Origin: Steinernema hermaphroditum
Lineage: Eukaryota; Nematoda; Chromadorea; Rhabditida; Steinernematidae
Length of the DNA: 64,000 nucleotides
Reading direction: 5' to 3'
NCBI GenBank assembly: GCA_030435675.1
Contig: CM059624.1
Span: forward strand, 1,140,769 to 1,204,768
Shown here: positions 1-9,841 of the stretch, one piece after another
How positions within the stretch are numbered: position 1 is the stretch's first letter
Layout: each line of letters opens with the position of its first letter
Made by a program: the position numbers and the translations under genes
The notes under the pieces: model-generated
The model's input: the letters and a program-made list of their open reading frames with translations, nothing else
What the model was told of the DNA's origin: nothing
Database searches by the model: none

Positions 1-608
1 TCCACGAACGTTCCTCCAAAGCTACAAGAGAATATAATCAAGATAGCTTTCATCGCTGGCCTATTTCAGATCCTCGACATCCTCCCTCCTCGAGCCGAAG
101 GCTATCCATGGATCAAAATCTACAGCTCGGAGAAACACGGCTTCTCCCTATCCACGATGTACCGTAAGATGGCCGAATGGAACGAGGACATGTCGCCCGT
201 CCTCTTGATCATTCGCGACACCGCGGGGCACGTCTTCGGCGCCTGCGTCAGCACGACCATCCGTCCCAGCGAACACTACTTTGGCACGGGCGATTCGTGT
301 TTGTTGTTCAGGTTCACTGGAGAGTATCCACATACAAGGTAGGCCCGATCGTTTCTGGGGCTTGTCTACATATCCTTTCTAGGGAGCTTCGAGACTACCG
401 ATGGACGGGCGACAATCAATTCTTCGTCAATGCTCAGAAGGACTCTTTATCCGTGGGAGCTGGCGGAGGTCATTACGGTCTCTGGCTGGACGCCGACCTC
501 AATCTTGGCCGGACCCAACGTTGCCAGACCTTTGACAATGAGCCCCTGACTGGCGGCAAGATGGACTTCACCGTGCAGTTCGTTGAAGCGTTCGGCTTCT
601 CTATGTGA
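1..608 (+). CDS. OXR1: TLDc-domain protein, OXR1/NCOA7-like (3' end, partial)
   Basis: This is the C-terminal TLDc domain of an oxidation-resistance (OXR1/NCOA7/LMD-3) type protein; the family protects cells from oxidative stress and binds V-ATPase. The coding sequence is open from the window edge to 338 and resumes at 383-608 after a 44-bp intron (GT at 339, AG at 382). The first ~69 bases may be intron, since TTTCAG ends at 69. Visible TLDc hallmarks are the LPPR..GYPW start, the FGACVS strand, YFGTGDSCLL, YRWTGDNQFFV, a Gly-rich GAGGGHYGLWLDADL and the closing C-x-TFDNEPL. The domain appears complete; the LysM and linker regions expected upstream lie outside the window. Stop TGA at 606-608; a polyadenylation signal AATAAA lies at 829-834. 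The family call is secure; orthology to OXR1 rather than another TLDc gene is inferred from the GYPW and KHGFSL motifs. Confidence 0.85.
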
Positions 609-892
609 CCGTCGCGTACCGTGTACGCTACCCTAGGATAGGACACTCCACGTCCCCCACCCTCTTTTACACAAACTTTTAACTGTGATACGCGTCGTGC
701 TGTGTGGCTGGTGTACAACTTCGCTTTTCTTTCTCTTCAACAAAACCTTATCAGATATATGCAAAGATACTTTGAGCACTTGGAAATAGAGCCTAAGTTA
801 TAGTTTAATAATTGTTGTTATTTTATGTAAATAAATGTCACTTGATATCCGTGGCTTCTCGAAAATCACTGAACACTAAGAGATTCCAACAT

Positions 893-1550
893 TAGACGTC
901 TGTAGTGCATCTCGACGATGTCCGACCCGTCAAGATCACTAAATGCGGTCATGTTTTCCACGAGGAGTGCATCGAAAGAAGCCCGCAATGTCCTTGTTGT
1001 CGAGAAGAAGTGAATGAGCTCCATTCGGTCTTCTTCTCGTCGGCGCTTTTCAATCAAACCGACCGACAAGGAGAATCTGGACGGAGTCTATAAGACGAAA
1101 TGGAGGAAGGCTCAAATCGTGTCTCTTCTCTTTCTCCAATGCCTGAGGATGGCTTCCGGTGGGACAGAGTTGTCCGTGATAGCCTCGAGTTGAATTCGCT
1201 ATTTGAGTCAGCTTCTGATTCCGACCAGGGATGCGCGGCAATAAAATTTTGCAAAACGGAAACGGAAATTTAGGGTCCGTCCAAACGGAACCGGAAACGG
1301 AAATCGCCAAAAAACGCGGAAATTTCCGTTTTGCGGAAACGGAAACGGAATTCCGCACATCCCTGATTCCGACGCTTTTGGATGGATTGGATCAGCAGTT
1401 TATGAAATCGCTTAAGAAGTCCAAGGATGCGATTTTAGGCGAATTAGGAGCCGATGGCTTGGGCATCTTGATAGTGGTACTGTTTTTAGTGATTCCGACT
1501 GAAACCTGCGCGATCTTAGTATCATTAAGTGCAATTTCCAAAAGTTGAAT
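893..1550 (+). pseudogene. RING-H2 family pseudogene, split by a MITE
   Basis: A decayed relative of the RING genes at 3055-3711 and 9173-9841. From about 896 the frame reads a RING second half (KITKCGHVFHEEC, then CPCCREE) but the first zinc-binding Cys pair is replaced by SVVH and a stop lies just upstream at 893. After NQTDRQ the reading shifts by one frame (ENLDGVYK is recovered in the next frame), a second shift follows near 1095, and the tail (RVVRDSLELNSLFESASDSD) stays open until a MITE at 1226-1365 interrupts it. The same frame class resumes after the element. Missing ligands plus two frameshifts make a functional protein unlikely. Confidence 0.75.
1226..1365. mobile_element. hAT-type MITE, 140 bp, 8-bp target duplication
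   Basis: The element starts CAGGGATGCGCGG and ends CCGCACATCCCTG, an imperfect 13-bp terminal inverted repeat. It is flanked on both sides by ATTCCGAC (1218-1225 and 1366-1373). An 8-bp duplication and termini beginning CAGGG are typical of the hAT superfamily. The interior is built of GGAAACGGAAA-like repeats and has no coding capacity. It inserted into the RING pseudogene tail. Confidence 0.85.
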
Positions 1551-2094
1551 AAAGTCAATTCGATCAGGTTAAAAGGTGACGATGAGAAGTAGGTTCTTTT
1601 TAAGGGGGAACATTATCTACTAGCTAGGACGACTTACACGACTTTCTTTCAAGACGCGAAGGCATTATGCCTTGCTTGACACCAAAAATAGACAAAACAG
1701 AGAATGCCTCTAGCTGCCGGCTTCATCCCTGACTTGGCGCTGATGTCAAACCGGTCGGTATGGCGCACTTCAAGGGGCATGTGTTTAGACGACGTGTGTG
1801 GTTCTGTGTTTTACCCCAGTACGCCAAAAATGAAGTATGGCCGCCTGTGTCCCACGGATTTGAGACATTAGACTCACCATTTCATGACTCACCATTTACA
1901 AGGCGTGAGACGGGAGTCATGACTCATGACTCAGAAGTATGGCCCGGCCTTTTATATACTGTACAGTTAAAGGACATTTCATATTTGGATCATGATCTGC
2001 CAGGCCGATGGCGGCTTTCCACTTTGTCCGCTGTGCTCCAAGAAATAGCAAAGAAAAAGAGTAGCCACTGCCATGTGATATTGATATCTGTGTA
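1551..2094. other. Intergenic, no gene seen
   Basis: No coding signal supported. Several direct copies of GACTCA/TCATGACTCA-like words occur at 1870-1935 (AP-1-like by sequence), and GAAGTATGGCC appears twice (about 1832 and 1936). Their meaning is unknown. Confidence 0.4.
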
Positions 2095-2630
2095 CCATAA
2101 TAAGTTTCACTCGTGTCGCGGTGGCGAGCGGTCGGTCCCTCCGGTCGCTCTCTGAGCGTCGGGTTGGTCAGACAGCAAACCCTGTGGCAGTTGTGAGTGT
2201 TCCGGCTTCCAGAGGGAATTGGGACACCCGGAAGCCGTAGTCCCACCACCGCTGACAACAAGATGTCCGACGCCAGAAATCCGACGCCCGACGCTGCGTG
2301 AGATGTCATCCCGAAGGTCACCGACGCTCTGAGGACACCAATACTGAGGAAGACGCAACCCCCGAACCACGGACTCATCTCTCCGTAGCAGATGCGAGCT
2401 CAGAAGCCTCCTCAAACGCTCCGAGAAGAAGAAGTTCGGCCGCCATTTCCGGAGTTTCGCCGATTCCCAGATGCCCCGTGAAGCGCGCCGTCTCCCACCG
2501 GTTCGACGTCAACGCCGCGCCAGGAATGAAGCCGTCTACAAGTGATATCCTCTGTTGTCTATTAATCGGTGTCATGCAAGGCGTAACGCCTTTGATTCAT
2601 GAAGTAAAATCGTGAAATCGTGAAAATCGT
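2095..2630 (+). repeat. Dispersed repeat family R1, copy a
   Basis: This copy starts near TTTCACTCGTGTCGCGG and carries the family core (GGAAGCCGTAGTCCCACC) and the family tail (GCAAGGCGTAACGCC then GATTCATGAAGTAAAA). The same core and tail recur at about ten other places in the window on both strands. Long open frames across it are not conserved between copies, so it is treated as non-coding repeat. Confidence 0.7.
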
Positions 2631-2644
2631 ACCATAATAAGGCT

Positions 2645-2900
2645 TCTGAGTTCAATGAACCCCAGGCCAGCTCCAGCACAACCATTCGACGATGTTGCTC
2701 AACGGATAATGTCAGCTGAGTCAACAATTTCTGACGATTTATGGAGAGATTTCTACGGTCTTCAAAGAACTCTTGAATCGATGCATGAGACAAATATGAG
2801 CATTGACGAATGGTTCGATCATGGAGCCGAATTAGCTATGTCTTCTTCTCTTTTTTCGAAGACATCGCTAATCGGGCTCGCTGATCTTGGCCAGTATTTA
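2645..2900 (+). pseudogene. Inverted partial copy of the RING gene (middle part)
   Basis: From 2655 the + strand encodes PRPAPAQPFDDVAQRIMSAE and STISDDLWRDFYGLQRTLES, nearly identical to residues 109-165 of the RING protein on the opposite strand at 3055-3711. The RING itself is absent and the match ends at about 2830. The copy lies in inverted orientation about 380 bp from its parent. Immediately after the match, 2823-2852 and 2863-2893 form their own inverted repeat (GATCATGGAGCC... against ...GGGCTCGCTGATC). Confidence 0.75.
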
Positions 2901-3054
2901 ATTTTTGGTGAGATTTCTTAAGCGCTTGCACATCCGTGCCACAGAAGAACAAATTAAAGACGTCTGTGACGTTACAGTCTTTATTCACGTTTATTCACAG
3001 TTGATGCATGATGATAATGATGTTGTTGCGACCACTTTAGGCATTTTTACGTTT

Positions 3055-3711
3055 TCAGTCAAAAAGCGCATCTTGCAACGCACGTTCTTCCAACTCCCAT
3101 TGAGAAAGGGCTTCTTCAGCTATTCCGATGGAACTTTGTGATTGCTCAGGGTTATCGTGTGCATGTTGACGGGGCAGTGGCTGTGTCGAAAGATAAGAAG
3201 ACCTCGCTAATCGCGATTGCGCTCGCTGATCCAACCACTCGTCAATGCTCATATTTGTCTCATGCATCGATTGAAGAGTTCTTTGAATGTTGTAGAAATC
3301 TCTCCATAAATCGTCAGAAATTGTTGACTCAGCCGACATTATCCGTTGAGCAGCATCGTCGAATGGTTGGACTGGGGCTGGTCTCGGAGGCTCCATGTCA
3401 ACGTACCAGTCTCGAAACGTTCCAGATCTATCCACTGCGTTCTTCTTCATCTTGTCGACTTCCTTCTGGAGACCGTCGATCGTTTTATAGGCCCTATCCA
3501 GTTCTGCCTGCTGATGACTCTGACTAAAGGGCGCCGATGAGAAGTACACTGGTTTCGTGTCCTTGATGACCTCTCGGCAACAGGGGCATTGTACACTTTT
3601 CTTGATGCAATCGCCGTGGAAGACATGACCACAGTGCGTGATCATGACAGACTGAGCATCGTCGAGCCAGTCAAGACAAATGGAGCAGTTGAATCGAGCG
3701 AAGGTTGACAT
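3055..3711 (-). CDS. RING-H2 finger protein, 218 aa
   Basis: A predicted E3 ubiquitin ligase of a local nematode family. It is single-exon, with ATG at 3709-3711 and stop at 3055. The N-terminal RING has ligands Cys9, Cys12, Cys27, His29, His32, Cys35, Cys42 and Cys45, a C3H2C3 (RING-H2) pattern. A KPVYFSSAPF segment follows, then a short coiled-coil-like stretch (TIDGLQKEVDKMKKN) and a hydrophilic tail ending in an acidic/Gln-rich helix. The RING followed by an aromatic YFS motif and coiled coil recalls TRAIP-type ligases, but the rest is not recognisable. Paralogues in the window: 9173-9841 (intact), 893-1550 and 60933-61567 (decayed), 2645-2900 (inverted fragment). All ligands are present here, so it is probably active. 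Substrate unknown. Confidence 0.8.
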   Translation of the reverse strand: MSTFARFNCSICLDWLDDAQSVMITHCGHVFHGDCIKKSVQCPCCREVIKDTKPVYFSSAPFSQSHQQAELDRAYKTIDGLQKEVDKMKKNAVDRSGTFRDWYVDMEPPRPAPVQPFDDAAQRIMSAESTISDDLWRDFYNIQRTLQSMHETNMSIDEWLDQRAQSRLARSSYLSTQPLPRQHAHDNPEQSQSSIGIAEEALSQWELEERALQDALFD

Positions 3712-5035
3712 GGTAGTCGAAGACTATGAGATCGCTCTGATAGTGAATTAAATAATGACTCTGACAAGCAAATCGATATTCACAGTACAGCTAGAAAGAG
3801 CGTTTTCACACATCGCATCGCCATCGCGTGATGAGATGCGTAATCAAAGTTGTCGAGTTTGGGTCTTCAGGTCGGGTTTCTTTCGCACTGATCTTTCGGG
3901 TTCGGGTTTGTGTTTGGGCAGCACCCAAACAGTACACAGACACACATTTTTATGTGATAGACTCGTTTCGGACTCAGACTCTTTTTGGTATTCTAAAACA
4001 AGTTCGGACTTGCTGGGGTTTCGAACTCGATTAGCATCAATGTTGTGCACCCTAATTGAAAAGAGATTTTCGAGATCTTTTAGGCTGTTCTTCAACATTC
4101 GCTTTAGCGCGCAAATTGATCACAGAACTTGAACCGACATTGTTCTGAAATAGTGGAGGCAGAGTAGTTCCTCGGAAGGAAGCTCCTCGGGATGCCAGAA
4201 CTGGCACGAAGATACTTATCAATCGTAGCAAATTCCGCTCGACATGCGCAAGAACTTTCAGTTATCCACTGGCAAACCCGCGTACAAACTGCACGGCAGA
4301 CGAGAATGTAGAGAATCTCACCACCGTTCGGCACGGATTGACATTGAAATTTTCTAAGTTGTCAAGTTCGACTTTTTGGATTTAGGTTCCAGCACTTAGT
4401 TTCGTGTTTCGCGAAAACTATGTATGTGGTACATTGAAAACAGTTCTATAACGACCAGGAGCGAAGCAAACAGTCAATGCACAGAGTCAGCTGCACCCGT
4501 AAATGTACAAGTAAGGAAGGTTTACCATTCAGGAAGCGATTGGGAGCATATCAGCGGCCAGCTTTTTCTCAACTTGGTCAACAGAATGCCGCTCGGACTC
4601 TTTTAAGCCTCATTGAAGCATGGAGACTGCACCGATTATTAGTGTCGTTGTTTGTTGTCATTTAAATGCGTATCGATATCACACAAAGACATTTCGGTAT
4701 GCATGTCGCACAGATCTGCCCATAGGGGCAGGATTTCCATGAAAGTTGTGCACTGGCATATGTCATCCATTGAAGCGACAAGGGAGCGGCAAAATCTGAG
4801 AAGTTTTTTCTATTTACAATGGAAAACAAACATTTTGTATTATTATTCGTTCTTCATTCCGTAGATGGAGCAAGTATATCTAGCAATAACAAAGCCACAT
4901 TGTTGTATTGTTTTCCGCTAGTTGTGTGGTGTTATTTGTTTCGAACGTTCAAAAACATTCTGACTACTAGCTTCTTATCGCCTTGCAAACACATTAAACA
5001 TCGACCCATAGTTAGAGAGTTACTCCCCATCCATC
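3712..5035. other. Intergenic, no gene seen
   Basis: This stretch is between the divergently placed RING gene (-) and the 7TM receptor (+) and presumably holds both promoters. No open frame shows splice structure or family motifs. AT-rich from about 4640. Confidence 0.35.
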
Positions 5036-6007
5036 ATGTCTCCCGAAGATGTCGATATAATCTTCAACAACGTCCTTAACATTTGCGCAGCCATCCAACT
5101 TCCTGTGAAAATACTGTCCATGTACATTGTCTTCCGGCATTCGCCCAAGAACATGGACGCTCTGCCAATCTTCATTTTAAATGGAATGTCATGGAACTTC
5201 GTGGGTAATCTATTGGCCTCTACCCTTCATCTTAATCCTCAATACCCATCGATGTGTATTCGAGCCGATGGCCCCATAAGCAATTGGACAGAGAGAGAAT
5301 TTGTCTTTCAGCTGTTCTACGGTGGTATCATGACGTGTATAATGAACTGTGGTCTGGCTATGAGTTTCGCTTTTCCGTATAGATACCTACTTCTTGCCTA
5401 TCCTGATCTGGTGAATAACATCAAACGTTTCTGGGGCTCGATGCTCTTCTTGGCCATTCACGTCTCCTACAGTATTCTCTTCTGTATCTCGTACAAATTC
5501 TCCATGCTCAGCTATGATGACTACCCCGACAAGGAAGAGCTACCCCCTCGCCAACGGATGTTCTGCTTTGAACCTGCAGGATGGCGCAAGAACACGTACC
5601 TGGTCGGCGCTCTAGTTGTGCTACTTCTCACGGCCACGGTGATCAACACGTTCTCCGTTCTCTTGGGGAGACATCTCAGCAAGATGAAGGACATCATGAG
5701 CAAAAAGACTCTCGAACTTCATCGGAAGTTCCTTTTGTACTTATTGATCACCACTGCTGTTCCTGTGGGCTTCGGTGGAATGCCCCTCTTCGTCTGTCTT
5801 CTGTGCAGTTTGTTCCCTCATCTCCCATATAACCGAGAGATGACCATGGTCAGCATATGTGTTTTTATGAATCACGGAACGATATACTCCATTGTATCGA
5901 TTGTGACCTTTGCACCGTATTACAATGCCGTTAAGAAGATGTTCAGAGGCTTTCTTGGAAAGCCGTCAGTTGGTGTGACTATTACCATCAGGTCCTCACA
6001 TTATTAA
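5036..6007 (+). CDS. Seven-transmembrane chemoreceptor, Str superfamily (srh/sri-like)
   Basis: A predicted nematode G-protein-coupled chemoreceptor of 323 aa, expected in the plasma membrane of sensory neuron cilia. Seven hydrophobic segments can be placed, with TM6 preceded by the family pattern SKKTLELHRKFLLYLL, a His-Arg before TM6 with Pro in TM6 (AVPVGFGGMP), and TM7 closing in ..IYSIVSIVTFAPYYNAV followed by a basic tail. A conserved-looking RYLLLAYP follows TM3. The C-terminus is short. The whole gene is one exon, which is unusual because most genes of this superfamily have several introns; either the introns were lost or it arose by retroposition. ATG at 5036-5038; AATAAA at 6043-6048, 36 bp after the stop. 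Subfamily assignment is tentative; the superfamily call is firm. Confidence 0.8.
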   Translation: MSPEDVDIIFNNVLNICAAIQLPVKILSMYIVFRHSPKNMDALPIFILNGMSWNFVGNLLASTLHLNPQYPSMCIRADGPISNWTEREFVFQLFYGGIMTCIMNCGLAMSFAFPYRYLLLAYPDLVNNIKRFWGSMLFLAIHVSYSILFCISYKFSMLSYDDYPDKEELPPRQRMFCFEPAGWRKNTYLVGALVVLLLTATVINTFSVLLGRHLSKMKDIMSKKTLELHRKFLLYLLITTAVPVGFGGMPLFVCLLCSLFPHLPYNREMTMVSICVFMNHGTIYSIVSIVTFAPYYNAVKKMFRGFLGKPSVGVTITIRSSHY

Positions 6008-6510
6008 AGTTCTACTTGACCTGTAATATGATATTGATGTAAAATAAAGGAGGCAGGTCATCCATTGTACATTCCCCAGGCCAGATTCGCTCACATACAT
6101 AATCTTGGGACCCCCGCTCTCGGAGCGTCGTATTGCCCAAACCTGTTGGGACACGTCGACAATCAAGACGACCAAAAAAAAACAAGGCAGAATACCGTTT
6201 CCTTTGCTCGTCTGTGCACTACCGCACACCTCCTTCTGAACTACAAACTAATGTGCTTATCCACAGCGTCAATAAACAAAGCAAACTCGGAAAACAGAAG
6301 GGAAATGTTGTTCTCTTTGTTTATCCGGAGAGTTCCTTCCGAACATCAAACGAATGTGCTTATGCAAAGCAGTATCAACACTGGATTTGCTTCCCACACA
6401 TCCTTGATTAGGACGTCCTGAATACAAAGTAAAACTAACACATATAGAACTCGTTACTCCAAAACTTGAAACATATCACAGCAATCACATCCACAGGGCG
6501 GTTGAAGAAG

Positions 6511-6946
6511 TCAAGCGGCCAACTTCGAATACTTCTTGATCCTGCTGATCGATCTGTTACACGCGTCGCCAGTGCAGCAGTAGATCTCCACATCTAGGTT
6601 GGCATCGGTAATGCTCTTGTAGGGGAACTGAAAGAAGACGCCATTTATTATCACAAAATTCCACCTTTTACCTTGCAGAATTCACCCTTCCAGCACATGA
6701 AATGCACTCCGCGATTGCGAAGACCGTAATCTAAACACAAATCACAAATCGAAACAGTTCGAAAACACAAAACGCACCTTTGACGATGATACAAACGTTG
6801 TGTCCCTCCTTGCATTTCTCGAGTTCGGCGTGCTGGGGTCCTCCATAAGTCCCAGCCGGAGTGATAGATCCCTGGTAGCACTCGAGGGCGAAAGTCGAGG
6901 CGATGAGACCGGCGAGAAAGACAGTGACGTAAAGAGTGGACGCCAT
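6511..6946 (-). CDS. Small secreted Cys-rich protein, Ly6/ET-module type
   Basis: Three exons on the minus strand, 6946-6778, 6730-6672 and 6627-6511, give 114 aa with introns of 47 and 44 bp in standard GT..AG form. The N-terminus is a signal peptide (MASTLYVTVFLAGLIASTFA) followed directly by LECYQG. The mature protein has Cys in the pattern C..C..C..C..C then IYCCTGDACN. The closing CC-x-x-D-x-C-N is the hallmark of Ly6/three-finger domains and of the nematode ET module. After it comes a short basic tail (RSISRIKKYSKLAA) with no hydrophobic GPI signal, so it is probably secreted. Such proteins are expanded in nematodes and mostly of unknown role. Its ATG lies beside a copy of dispersed repeat R1 (7010 onward), so the promoter may sit in repeat sequence. 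Confidence 0.8.
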
Positions 6947-7009
6947 TAAGGTGAAGCTTCTTCGGATTTTTCGGAACTTCCGTCTTTCATTTGTGTCCCC
7001 AACGATCGG

Positions 7010-7465
7010 TCGGGTCGTCCACTCGCTCTCTCTCTGAGGCTGTCTGAGCCGAATGAGTTGAGTGAGAGGTCGTTCTCGATCGTCATTGCGGACGCAATGA
7101 TCACCCCGGCTCCCAGAAGGCCTGGAACACCAGGAAGCCGTAGTTCCACCGTCTTGCCAAGAAGACCGTCACAACCGCCCGACTCCACCAGAGAAGCCGA
7201 AGAAGCGTTGCAACTCCGACGTCTGCGCTGCCAGCTGAAGATGGGATCCCGCTCCGTCCGCTGCGACTTGATTCAAGCTCTTCGCCACTTCAACGCCCGC
7301 GCATACTAATGGGACCACTGATCGTTCTTCTCGGATGCCATCTCCAGCCGGAGCCAGAGGAAAATCAGCGACAATACGGTGTGATTAGTGCCTTTTTGTG
7401 CATATATGACGTCTCGCAAGGTGTAAGCCTTCGATACGAGAAGATAAACTCGTAAACTCTTCGGA
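7010..7465 (+). repeat. Dispersed repeat family R1, copy b
   Basis: A full-looking copy. It begins GGTCGGGTCGTCCACTCGCT with a CT-rich run, has the core AGCCGTAGTTCCACCGTC, then GACGTCTCGCAAGGTGTAAG and an AGAAGATAAAC tail. Very similar to the copy at 33825-34330 over its whole length. Confidence 0.75.
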
Positions 7466-7708
7466 CGAATCGTAGAAACGGAGCGATTAGAGACCGACCG
7501 ATCGAGACGACGTGAATTGAGGGAATGGATGGGACAGTCTAGTCCCCACACAGACCGTCTACACTTCGACATCTGTACCTCTCGAAAGAAACGTCATAAC
7601 TTGCAAGTGGAAGCGCGCTCAACGGAACTTCTACAGCTTGAGGACATTCACATCGAGTGAACCAGAGAAATAATTCATTGCAACGTTCTATATATCAAAT
7701 CAGGAGAA

Positions 7709-8494
7709 TCACTGATAAATCGAATCACAGCGCGGCTCCTCGGGCACTAAATCGTTTTGCCAGACGGGAAACGTCTCGAAGACGTTCCGTTTTTCGCACC
7801 AGTAGGAGTAGGTCCGATAGTGAGCGACGAGGTCCGAGATCGTGGAGAACGAGAGCGAGCGCGGGTCGCCGTAGAGCACTTGGAAGCGTCGGCCTTCGTT
7901 CGGTTCGCTGACGGTGATCACCGGGTAGTGGAAGATCTTGCCGGAGGTGCTGTGGTAGACGACGAAGAGCTTCAGTTCGACGGGCAGTTCACAGCGCTCG
8001 ATCCGCGGCAGCTTGTAGTAGAGCCGGAAGTCGCCGCGCTGCACCACGCGTTCGACCTGAAACAATCAAAACGATCTGAATTAGCAGAAGAACGAATCGT
8101 GGCTCACCTCGTTCGTTGTCATCGATCCGATGAAATACAGTTCCGCGTCTTTAGCGCCCTTCTTCGACTTGTCCACTGGCGTGCGCACCAGCACATACGA
8201 CGACTGGGAGGCAGAACAGGCTTCGGAGTGTTTCTTGTCCTTCGAGTGGCTCCTAGGGCGCCTCGTGGAGGAAACAGACAACTTCGCGGAGGAGTCTTGT
8301 TGCTCCGCGGAGCTTCTTGAAACGTCTGACACGCAATCGGACATCTCGATGGAGGGCGACCGCCCGTATGACCGCATCGAAGCTTTAAATAGGCTTTGCA
8401 ACGCTGTCTGGACAGACAACAGACTCTGTGAGACGGACAGTCCGTTCAGCAGACCGCTACACAAGGTTCTCTCGGCGTATCCATCCACAAACAC
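7709..8494 (-). CDS. SH2-like domain protein with altered phosphate-binding Arg
   Basis: Two exons, 8494-8108 and 8056-7709 (51-bp intron, GTGAGC..TTTCAG), give 244 aa. The N-terminal ~110 residues are Ser-rich and probably disordered. Residues from about 115 read ELYFIGSM..NEVERVVQ, RGDFRLYYKL, ELKLFVVYH, GKIFHYPV, RRFQVLYG and FSTISDLVAHYRTY, the strand/helix order of an SH2 domain. SH2 domains bind phosphotyrosine peptides through an invariant Arg in the FLVR strand; here that position (GDFRLYY against GTFLVRE) is Tyr, and the only Arg is shifted two places earlier. The His of the HY.V strand is kept. The protein may therefore bind weakly or in another way. The start codon is the first ATG of the open frame; a shorter start at the MRSYG methionine is possible. 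Confidence 0.6.
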
Positions 8495-8550
8495 AAAACG
8501 AAAGCCGGGAGCGATGGTCAGAGGGATAGTTCACCGACATCGCTTAGAAA

Positions 8551-8647
8551 TAGGGTTGTCGAATACTGAAAAATCCTCGAATACCGAACTTAGTCGAATA
8601 TTCGTAAAAACATGAATTATTCGATTCGATTCGATTCGACAACCCTA
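8551..8647. mobile_element. Short hAT-type MITE, 97 bp, 8-bp target duplication
   Basis: Termini TAGGGTTGTCGAAT and ATTCG..CGACAACCCTA are inverted repeats. The element is flanked by CTTAGAAA at 8543-8550 and 8648-8655, an exact 8-bp duplication. The interior repeats TCGAATA-like words. There is no coding sequence. It lies just upstream of the SH2-like gene. Confidence 0.85.
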
Positions 8648-8655
8648 CTTAGAAA

Positions 8656-9172
8656 TTTGACAAAGCCAGAAGGGACCACACACAGCGCCACAGCTCTATC
8701 ATATTCAGTTGTCGCTGCTAACAACGGGCATCTCAAAAGCAGAGTTTTATCCTACTCCTTTCGGATCCGGGTTCAACTCGGAGTCCATCTTCCCTGGACT
8801 CCAAGTCCAAACGGATGAGTAGTTGATTCTCGCAATGATTAACGCTGACAGTGATGAGGAGTAAACCGCAACAACAAGGAAAACCGTCCACACTGTGTTT
8901 TCATGGTGAAATTTCAGAATTTTCGTGGTGGACCGGGGCTACTCTTGTCTCGTTCATTTGTCAAGAGTCGGTAGTCGAGAGGCTAAAAACGCTTCGAGAG
9001 TTCGAGAGTCAGGACTGTACACAGTCGTGGTCCAGATACGCACCGTGAAAGAGTCTCTTTTGAAACCCTCTTTTTTTCGTTTTGTCCACCAATTCGTTTA
9101 ATTGTCTAATGTTCAATCGTCTTGGTTAACACAGGGGAACACTTCAAAGGCAGAATTTTATTTCACAGAGTT
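8656..9172. other. Intergenic, no gene seen
   Basis: No coding signal supported. A possible polyadenylation signal for the RING gene on the minus strand (AATAAA, at 9157-9162) sits at the right-hand end. Confidence 0.35.
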
Positions 9173-9841
9173 CTAGTTATCGTGTCGAAGGTTCCACAGA
9201 CGCCTGATTCGCTCGATCTGTTCGTCGTCTTCTGGATTCCCACAGTTTTGCGCATGTTCATCACTTCTAGAATGTCCCTCTGTGGCCGACGTTTCGTCTG
9301 GAATATTCTTAGCCGCAGTGCTCAATTGAGTCTCGTTCGGAACCATCGCTTCGAGTTCCTGAAGCCGCGCCAGGAGTATGCCCTGACTGTGTATGAGACC
9401 CTGGCAGATTCCTTGACTTCCGCTAAGTTCGGCTTCGAGTGTCCTACTGTAGGATCTATACTGCTCCTCCACTCTCGCGAAGTAGTTCTTCAAGTTCTCG
9501 TGCTCGATCTCCTGAATTTCACGAAGCTCCTTGGCCCTGGTCATGACGACTTCCACTTCCTCCTGAAGAAGTCGCCTTTCTTGAAGAACCTTCTCGATGG
9601 TCTCGTAGGCCTTGTCATTGGCTTCTTGAAGGTCGGTCCGGTTGTAGGGCGCCGCAGAGAAGTACAGTTTGGTCGTGTCGAAGACGTACTCACGGCAACA
9701 AGGACAGTCGCCGTTCCTAGCCAAAGCCCATCCGAGGCAGTGATGATGGAAGACGTGGCCACAGTTGGTGGCAATGATGGGTTGTGAGTCGTCGAGCCAG
9801 TCGAGGCAGATAGGACAGGTGAAGCGGGAGATGGTTGACAT
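9173..9841 (-). CDS. RING-H2 finger, coiled-coil protein, 222 aa
   Basis: Single-exon predicted E3 ubiquitin ligase and intact paralogue of 3055-3711. The N-terminus MSTISRFTCPICLDWLDD begins a C3H2C3 RING (Cys9, Cys12, then CGHVFHHHC and CPCC). A TTKLYFSAAPYN segment follows. Residues from about 75 to 160 are strongly heptad-like (IEKVLQERRLLQEEVEVVM and on), a long coiled coil. RING plus K-L-Y-F plus coiled coil is the layout of TRAIP/NOPO ligases, so a TRAIP-like origin is possible but not shown. The C-terminus is acidic and polar, ending RRLWNLRHDN. ATG at 9839-9841; AATAAA on the minus strand lies 11 bp beyond the stop. Confidence 0.8.
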   Translation of the reverse strand: MSTISRFTCPICLDWLDDSQPIIATNCGHVFHHHCLGWALARNGDCPCCREYVFDTTKLYFSAAPYNRTDLQEANDKAYETIEKVLQERRLLQEEVEVVMTRAKELREIQEIEHENLKNYFARVEEQYRSYSRTLEAELSGSQGICQGLIHSQGILLARLQELEAMVPNETQLSTAAKNIPDETSATEGHSRSDEHAQNCGNPEDDEQIERIRRLWNLRHDN

